From positions 37,275,236 to 37,339,235 of the forward strand of contig JACMZG010001908.1 of NCBI GenBank assembly GCA_018340805.1: a DNA stretch of 64,000 nt. Reading direction: 5' to 3'. Below the pieces are notes generated by a model, which made no database searches, was not told the origin of the DNA, and saw nothing but the letters and a program-made list of their open reading frames with translations. The stretch's first letter is position 1, and the number at the start of each line of letters is the position of its first letter. The translations under genes were made by a program, and so were the position numbers. Source of the stretch: Microvelia longipes. Its lineage: Eukaryota > Arthropoda > Insecta > Hemiptera > Veliidae. This document shows, piece after piece, positions 56,856 to 64,000 of this stretch.

Positions 56856-59216
56856 ACATTATCTTTTCAATACTTTTTTTTGCAAAGAAAATAAACTTCA
56901 CTATATTTAATAAAATACTTAAAATAACTCTATTTTATTTTTTTTGTAATTTAACAATAACTGGTTATAATATCTGAAACATTTTTTAAACTTCATGTAA
57001 ATTAATATATTCTTTGCTATGTTAAGTTATATTAGTGAAAAAAATAATGTTGAACATGTATTTTTAACATTGAATTAAAGAGAAAAAAAATAATTCAAAA
57101 AAGAAAAATTGTAATAAGTTCTTATAAACTGTAGAATAATACGGGAATTATACATAATTATTAAAGTACGTAATTTATATAGTAATTTATGTCAGATAAA
57201 TTAAATACTTGTTCCTTTATTTATAAACATACCTTATTAATTAATAATTTCCGAAGCTATTTAGCCGAGCATACTTCACTCTAACGATATTTTTTTTATG
57301 TCCTAGTAATCATTTTAACATATCAGAATACATTTTTTTTAAATTACTAAATAATTCAAATATTAAGACCCTATTAACTGTATTTTTTAGGACCCCCCAT
57401 CAAAAATAATTGTGGAAGTTTTTATACTTTGAATTATTTTCTTTTTAAACTGAAAAGTATTGTTCTAAACTGTTTTTAACTATTTCGGTTTAATAATAGG
57501 TCAGATATTAATGCTCACAGATTACTGAATAAGTAATGAATGATTTGTGAAATAAAAGAAGTTTAAAAAAATTACGAAATAGAGCATTTTAATTTTATTA
57601 AAAAAATATAAAAAAATAAGGAAAAATAAAAAATGTAATTGTAGGGTACATAAGAAAATTCTATGAATTAATAAAATTATTTTTCATGAATCACCCTAAA
57701 CCACTATTTGTCTAAAACTAATACAAAACATTAACAATTTTTATTGCTTGAACTCTTTTTAAATTTGTTTTAATTTGTTTAAAATTTTAATATAAAAAAA
57801 ATTAGAAGAAACCCAGAAGATGCGAAAGTTCGTTTTAATCTAAATATCTTTAAAACTAAGATACTGGTAACAGACTGGATAGGTCTTGTTAAGACTGTTA
57901 ACAATTAATACAACACAAATTAGAATTCGTGCTAGTCTCATTTGTGCCCCAACCATCATTTATATAAATTATATAATTTTTAAGGTTTAAAATCAGCACT
58001 AGGTTAACACTAAGCTCTCACTAGCTGTGTTCATAAAAATGATATCACAAAATGACTATATTTTAATGTACTTTATGCTATCACTGGGCTTTTAAATTTC
58101 AAGTCATTACATTTTTTTAATAAGATTAAATTTATAAAATTAGGGTAACTTATTGAAAGCCAAGTTAGGTTAGCATAGAAATGTATTCTGTTCCACTTAG
58201 TTGAAACTAGCTCTTTCTTCTTCGTTTAATTTTATCCTCTTATAGTATATTTTTAAATTTCTATTATTACTTCAATATGACAATATAAAACATATACGAA
58301 CTGAAACATATAGTGAACTGAACATAATACAGTTATTAGCTATTAGGACATTATTACTTATTTTTGAAGTAATAGTTTTCTAATTTTTCCTGAAAATGAT
58401 CCAAATGGATTGAAAATATATATTTTTACTCATTAACAATATTGTACAATTGAAGTCTTTCCTTTCCCATAGTAATTATATGGGATTCTACAAAAAAAAT
58501 GCGTTTCTCTCTTAAGAATTACTTGGAATACATCTTATAATATTTTTATGCAATTAATAAAATGCCAAATAGTTTAACTGTCATCACTACTTGAACTATG
58601 AATAAAATAAAAGCTTTTAAGGCTTTCAACTAAAAAATTGGTTTCAGGCAAAAATTGATAAAATAGATTACAAAGTCACCAATTAAACAATTTGTTAAAA
58701 AAAATTGGAGCATAAAAACCTTGGGAGGAGAGATATTTTTTATAAATATATAAAAAAAAATGTGTTTGATGTGTCCGTTTATATGGGTCCATTCAAACCA
58801 TTTAGGGGTTAAACTGTTTTTTTTTTTTAGAATGGGTAGGAGTGAAGGACTTTTATTTCAATTTTTTTAAAAACTGTTTTTATGCAATAAATAAATTATA
58901 AAAGTGTAGAATAAGAGGTATAGGGCTAAAACGGCATTTTATTACATCTTGGCAAAATGGGCAGCGTTTGGGGGGGGGGGGGTGAACGGAATAGAGAATA
59001 TAAATGGATATAGACACTTATAATTCTCTAAAGGCTTGATAGAGTATAAAAAATAAATGGGGGAAAACAACGCCATAGCATAAATAAATTAAAATCTGAA
59101 AAAAGAATAAAAATATCTATGCTGAAAGCTTTTATGAATAATAACTACAATACTAACGTAAGGAGTAATACATACATACACACACTTATATAAATATAAA
59201 TTATATTTAATATATT
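56856..59216. other. AT-rich DNA with a 13-G run
   Basis: No gene or repeat family. A run of 13 G occupies 58970-58982. Confidence 0.5.
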
Positions 59217-59277
59217 ATTTATAAATATATATATATATTATATATATATATATATTATATATATATATATATATGTT

Positions 59278-59322
<45 letters not shown>

Positions 59323-59360
59323 ATATATATAATATATTATAAGTTTTATATATATATAAG
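59217..59360. repeat. Complex (TA)n tract
   Basis: TA dinucleotides with many phase breaks. Confidence 0.93.
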
Positions 59361-61130
59361 TGTGTGTAATATATGTATATTATATGTAATGTGTACATAT
59401 TACAAAATAATCTGTAAAATTCTTCTCTTTAAGTATAATAATGGTAAAAACTATAGGACAATCTAAAAACAAAATTAATAACTAAAATCTAATTAGATTA
59501 AAGGGGCATTTGACAGCGTCCGTGAAATTGGTTTGGAGTAGATTTTTAATTTATTGAATTTATATCGCATTATTTACTGTTGCAGGTTTGCCAATTGCCT
59601 GATTTGTTTTTTATTTTGATGTCTGTTATTTAGTGGATTCATGATTTAGGTGATTTTAATTTTTAGGGTTTGACTATTTGGTTTTAATTTTGTTACAAGG
59701 ACGATAAATAACTTGTTAAACAAATGTCAACTACCTCAACTAAGAGGTTAAAATTATTAAATATTAAGATAAAAATTATTTTCCTCACAGAAGTAAAAGG
59801 TAATTAATTATAACATATGATTCGTAGATATATGTTTGTCCTCTATGGAAAGATTAATTCATTAATCAAAAACTACATTTAAGTCAATATTACTTCTATT
59901 TAATGTTACATATTTACTTTCAAGCTTCATAATACTAAACAAGGTATTTTCAAACATAAAAATATGAAAAAAATAACAACATTTAAAAAAAACCTGGGAA
60001 GAAACTTAAGATAGGCCGTAACCCATAACATATTATATCAGTTAAAAAATTATTTCTATATAACTTTAAAATACTAGAGAATAAAGCATCACACAATAAA
60101 GCTAATATTCACCATATAATTAAATTATAAAATTGGTATTTTTGCACCTTAGCACTCTTGGAATACAAAACGCATTACTCAATTATAAATCAATACCTTT
60201 CAAAATTTTATAAATAATATGAAAATAAATATTGGCAAAAAATTGATTTATGGACTGAAATAAAAAGATGAAAGTGGAAATTATAGAGGTATCGAGGACG
60301 ACGCTGAGCTAACTTTAATCCTGTAATATTGTAAGTTGTGTTTTGTATGATTAATTTTAATTTTTTTTATATGTTTGTAAGCGTGTTATTTTATTAAATA
60401 CGCATGAGCAGAAGGTGCATATGTTTTTATATTAAGACTTTACAGAAGACATATAGAATATCACTATTAATATATTAATATCATTTATATTAATTTCATA
60501 TCATTAAATTATTAATGATAAACGTATATTTATATTATTCTTAAAAATAGTGGTGTTAAATTTGGGTCGATTTTAAGATTGCACTTCAAATTGTAATTAG
60601 TCTAAATGCTTCTTATTCTTATGTCATTTCGATAGACACAAGGTATAACAAAGACGATATCAACATTATGAAAGGGAATGGCACACAGAAAGACGAGGAA
60701 GAAAATTAGAAATACGATAAAGGCATCTAGAAATTTAATAACACATACTAAAATACAAATATAGGGATCTTTTTTAGATAAATTTGAATAAGAAACCATA
60801 AGAGATATATTACTAGAGGGCCCTATTGGTTAATTTGAAACATGGAAAAAGTAACCTGACTGTATTCGGTTATCAAAATAATTAAATAATCAGAACAAAA
60901 ATACAGCAACTTATCTAGTAGACTGTTTAAAATACAAATCAAAACAAAAACAATGTGCAGGAAGCCGGAAAAAATTGATTGGTATAACCTTAACTTGGAG
61001 GAGATTTTAAAAGGGTTACACAGAGCCCCTAAGAGCCCCACAAAGATGTTCAGGTCCCTTAATGTATTGAGAATATGCTAGCCTCCCTAGTAATATCTCT
61101 ATGTAAGAAACGGAATAAGAGTGCAGAAAA
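59361..61130. other. AT-rich DNA without recognisable features
   Basis: Minus-strand frames of 65 and 72 residues (60602-60799, 60823-61041) are hydrophobic, low complexity and unsupported. Confidence 0.5.
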
Positions 61131-61460
61131 AATTCAAAGCAGGTGAATTTTGTTAAATGCGTGCTTCCTTTTTTAACTATCCATGTCTTGCTTCAAGTTA
61201 ACGGTTAAGACATATCTTAGCTAATTGTTACCCTTTATTTCTTTAAGGAAATGCCCATGTTTATCCCGCAGGTTATACAAAACGATCGTCTTCGTCCCAA
61301 AAACTGCTTAGTATTATCAAACATATTTAAAGCTCGCTTAGTTTATCCTAATTTTAATATTTTTAGCGCAATTCCTTTAAAAATTTGTGAACGAAATTGA
61401 GAAACAAGTGTAAGTGCTACTTATTTATCAGGTTATAAAGCATCAACCAGAATCTTCAAG
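61131..61460. mobile_element. R2 fold-back element, degraded
   Basis: Left-arm remnants GTGAATTTTGTTAAATGCGT and TTCTTTAAGGAAATG, and inverse right-arm remnants GCGCAATTCCTTTAAAAATT and AAAGCATCAACCAGAATCTT. Confidence 0.6.
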
Positions 61461-61489
61461 CAAAAAGGAGATTTTTGAGCTAGTTTCTT

Positions 61490-61680
61490 TTCATTTAAGG
61501 CACCAAAAAACATCAAAACGACATCCAACTCGAAATTTTTTACGTAAAAAAAACGGATTTTTTCGCGTCTTTGTCTACTTAGAGTGGTCGTATCACCTCC
61601 TGACTAGTTTTTTTTTATTTAACGCCCCAAAAAATACAAATGAAGCCATTCTCCCAGCAAAAGGCGGTCAATAGGCAGAT
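61490..61680 (-). mobile_element. R3 fragment
   Basis: CTACTTAGAGTGGTCGTATC and CTGACTAGTTTTTTTT followed by ACGCCCCAAAAAATAC are the inverse of the R3 core. The 86-residue frame overlapping it is not supported. Confidence 0.6.
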
Positions 61681-61949
61681 CAAAAGACGACCAACAATAC
61701 AAATTACAAAAGATTGACTATCTTGGACTAATATTCTATGTAATGAATTCTGCATATGAAGACTATAGGACTGCATTAGTCTTCATTAATCGTAATTATA
61801 TGAAACAAATTACGGTAAGCATTCCGATTAAAGATTTTTTTTGCCATTTTTTTTTGAATAACTAATACCATTTTATAATTTCTTTTGCACGAGTTTATTA
61901 CAGCCAAAGAAGATAATAGAAAGCTCCAATTTTGTAAATACGTTTTAAA

Positions 61950-62080
61950 TATATCTTTAATTTTAGCGAATTTCCTTTGGAAATTCGGCTAATGGGATAG
62001 GCGTCATGGCGGAATTCGAACCTCGGACCACGACACAAATCCGTTTCAGAGGTCCCTAATGACGAAAAATACGTTTCGCG
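61950..62080 (-). mobile_element. R3/R2 junction with tRNA-like head
   Basis: On the minus strand it reads GGACCTCTGAAACGG and then GGTCCGAGGTTCGAATTCCG, which resembles a tRNA T arm. The box B is at 62012-62022 (GGTTCGAATTC). An inner R2-like GCGAATTTCCTTTGG lies next to it. Confidence 0.5.
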
Positions 62081-62081
62081 A

Positions 62082-62082
<1 letters not shown>

Positions 62083-62112
<30 letters not shown>

Positions 62113-62136
62113 TAAGTATATATTATAATATATATG

Positions 62137-62186
<50 letters not shown>

Positions 62187-62190
62187 GTAT
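62083..62190. repeat. (TA)n microsatellite with interruptions
   Basis: TA dinucleotides with AAGTATAT and GTATAT breaks. Confidence 0.93.
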
Positions 62191-62194
62191 TTCT

Positions 62195-62958
62195 AGACAC
62201 TTTCTTGTAAATTATCTTTCGAACGGATTACTATTTTTTTTAACAAACTTGTACAAAAATCAACCTTTGGGAGGACACGAACCCTATTGAAAACCAGGTT
62301 TTTGTACGGTCATTAACCCGTTTGCTGAGTCAGCGAATTTTCAAAATCAGCAAAATTCAGGTTACTATTTTTCCGCGAAAAGGTCATATTTATGTTTTTT
62401 GAGGCGCTGAATCGAATGAAACCAGTCGAAGTCGATACGACTACTCTAAGTGACCAAAAAGTCAAAAAAACCATTGTAAATTTACCAAAAACCAAAATTA
62501 GGTCGATAAAAAAATAAATTTTGAGTAGGTGTCGTTTCGATGTATTTTTGGGCGCTCGAAACGAATGAAACCGGTCCGAAAAGTTAGAATACCGACCACT
62601 CTAAGTGACCAAAAGTCCAAAAAAACCATTGTTAAATTACAAACCAAAATTTAGGCCGAAAAAAATAATTTCGAGTAGGGTGTCGTTTTTCGATGTATTT
62701 TTGGGCGCTGAATCGAATGAAACCGGTCCGAAGTTACCAAAAAGTCGAAAAACCACAAAAATTATCGAAAACCAAAATTACGGTCGTTAAAAATTAAATA
62801 TCGAGTAGGTGTCGTTTATCTATGTTTTTTGGCCTCTGAGTGAATGGCAGTGGTCCGGAGTCAATACGAGCACTCAAACTAATGGTACCTGGGTTCAAAT
62901 CCTGGTAGGGACGATCAATTTTTATCGTTTTTTTTTACTTGATATAAGTTACAACTAG
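62195..62958 (+). mobile_element. R3 copy with ~150-bp tandem units
   Basis: GCGCTGAATCGAATGAAACC-type unit starts occur at 62404, 62552, 62705 and 62832. Each of the first three units passes through TAAGTGACCAAAA or AGTTACCAAAA and GAGTAGGTGTCG. The last unit carries a Pol III-like promoter and terminator and joins an R2 arm. Confidence 0.7.
62845..62936 (+). promoter_or_regulatory. Pol III-like promoter and terminator in R3
   Basis: A box A-like TGGCAGTGG (62845-62853) and box B GGTTCAAATCC (62892-62902) are spaced about 40 bp apart, as in tRNA genes. Box B is enclosed by CCTGG/CCAGG-type arm bases. A run of nine T follows at 62928-62936 and could end Pol III transcription. This supports a tRNA-derived SINE head. 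An intact cloverleaf is not evident. Confidence 0.5.
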
Positions 62959-62961
62959 AAA

Positions 62962-63028
62962 ATAATTCTGGCGCGTGGTCCCGCATGTCGGGCGAATTTC
63001 CTTTGGATGCGTGTTTCCGTGTTTTACA
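62962..63028 (+). mobile_element. R2 left-arm fragment fused to R3
   Basis: AATTCTGGCGCGTGGTCCCG to TGCGTGTTTCCGTG, after the TATAAGTTACAACTA linker. It is truncated 29 bp before the next, complete R2 copy. Confidence 0.7.
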
Positions 63029-63056
63029 CTATATAAGTTTACAACTACTGAATAAT

Positions 63057-63515
63057 AATTCCGGCGCGGATGGTCCGCTGTCGGGCGAATTTCATGTAGA
63101 ATTCGTGTTTCCGTGCTTAACAACCCATTTCTAAGGTTCCGGTTCATGCTTAGAACCTAAGCAGTTACTCGATTGTCAAGCACTGCTCGTAACTCATTTT
63201 GTCTGTATTTTTCAAAAGGAAATGCGCTAAACCTTTAAAGATAATGACTAAGCTTAAAGATAGTAACTAAGCTTTAAACTAGTGCAAATCGTAGTGCGTA
63301 CTTTTAATTTTAGAGGCATAGTTTTGAACAACCAACTGGATAATTATGCGCATTTCCTTTGAAAAATACAGACAAAATGAGTTACGAGCAGTGCTTGACA
63401 ATCGAGTAACTGCTTAGGTTCTAAAGCATGAACCGGAACCTTAGAAATGGGTTGTTAAGCACGGAAACACGAATTCTACATGAATTCGCCCGACAGCGGA
63501 CCCCGCGCCGGAATT
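63057..63515. mobile_element. R2 fold-back element, near-perfect arms
   Basis: The left arm (63057-63227) and right arm (63348-63515) are inverse copies from AATTCCGGCGCGG to AAATGCGC. They differ by four small indels and no substitution that I could find. A 120-bp interior holds GACTAAGCTTAAAGATAGTA. This is the best copy of the family and defines its ends. There is no open frame and no clear target-site duplication. Confidence 0.92.
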
Positions 63516-64000
63516 TTTTAAACAAACATGATTCAGGGTAATACTTAAAATAGATGACATGAATAAAATATATGAATTAAGTAATAATTATTTCATAAAA
63601 CAAGTTACAATAAACATATTATTGTGGTTTTGTAACGGGGTAAAACATTGTTTGTACCTTTATTACCACAAAAACTTTATAAAGATAATCATATTGAACC
63701 TCTCAGAGCTGATTAGTTTATAAGCAATAAGGTCTCGAGTCTTAGGTCTCCGTTATTCAACCAAAAGACCAACGTAAATCCAATTATCCCAAGAGTTTTC
63801 ATTTTCTCTATTTTTTTTATTTAAAAACGGACATTTTCTGAATTAAGCAAATTTCCCACACAATATCATTTTTAAAAAAAAATAATTTTCTATTTTTTCC
63901 ATTTCTTCTTTTCTGTTTAAACTTAATCATCTCTTAAGTATCCCAGTTATTCCATTTTTCACGATTGATTCGATTTTTTTTGTTACCCTCCACGGTAAAT
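63516..64000. other. AT-rich DNA without recognisable features
   Basis: Nothing supportable up to the window end. Confidence 0.5.

Noticed and set aside
61414..61674. 86-residue plus-strand frame
   Set aside because: It covers R2 and R3 repeat remnants, and other copies do not keep the frame.
62845..62936. Intact tRNA gene
   Set aside because: Box A- and box B-like words and a T run are present, but no acceptor stem or full cloverleaf can be drawn, so it is treated as a tRNA-derived repeat.

Overview
This 64 kb window is AT-rich, gene-poor nuclear DNA from a eukaryote. Long (TA)n and (CA)n microsatellites, SINE-like elements with target-site duplications, fold-back elements and a complete LTR element point to an animal, most likely an invertebrate. 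I could not assign a species. I found no convincing protein-coding gene, rRNA gene, intact tRNA gene, CRISPR array or bacterial-style operon. The longest open frames lie inside microsatellites, minisatellites or repeats. Only two short frames (10287-10418 and 29140-29301) are worth a note, both at low confidence.

Most of the recognisable content belongs to a few repeat families, named here for convenience. R1 is about 0.8 kb and carries strong GCGAAGC mini-hairpin motifs. A divergent relative is R1b. R2 is a fold-back family whose arms start AATTCTGGCRCGG. R3 is a Pol III box-B family often joined to R2. M1 is a 0.6 kb fold-back element.

Layout: 1-4.3 kb holds microsatellites, an M1 copy and an R1 copy. 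4.3-7.1 kb is unique AT-rich DNA with perfect hairpins. 7.1-14.1 kb has R2/R3 copies, a GC-rich cluster of stable hairpins (10698-10937) and R1 pieces. 14.8-18 kb has M1, a 194-bp tandem duplication, an 18-bp minisatellite and R1. 20631-26914 is a complete, young LTR element with no coding capacity. 27.8-29.6 kb is an exact segmental duplication. 30.3 kb holds a SINE with 10-bp target-site duplications. 31.8-35.5 kb has R2, R1b and hammerhead-like motifs. 36.5-37.5 kb is an R1 copy interrupted by a 282-bp retroposon that carries a complete hammerhead ribozyme core. 39.6-52.3 kb is mostly R1 copies in both orientations plus three terminal-inverted-repeat elements. 53.3-56.9 kb holds R1b, R2, R3 and an inverted element. 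57-61 kb is near-featureless AT-rich DNA. 61-63.5 kb is an R2/R3 cluster ending in a near-perfect fold-back.

The most notable finding is the hammerhead at 37038-37080. Every conserved core base is present, with a GUC cleavage site, perfect stems II and III, and a palindromic stem I that cannot fold within one molecule and so suggests a dimer. Second are the non-coding LTR element, with a tRNA-Tyr-like primer site, and the run of hairpins at 10.7-10.9 kb whose loops all obey the GNA rule for exceptionally stable DNA mini-hairpins. The LTRs, and also the R2 arms at 63 kb, differ only by small indels. This fits either very recent origin with residual long-read errors or genuine indels, so frameshifts here should be read with caution.
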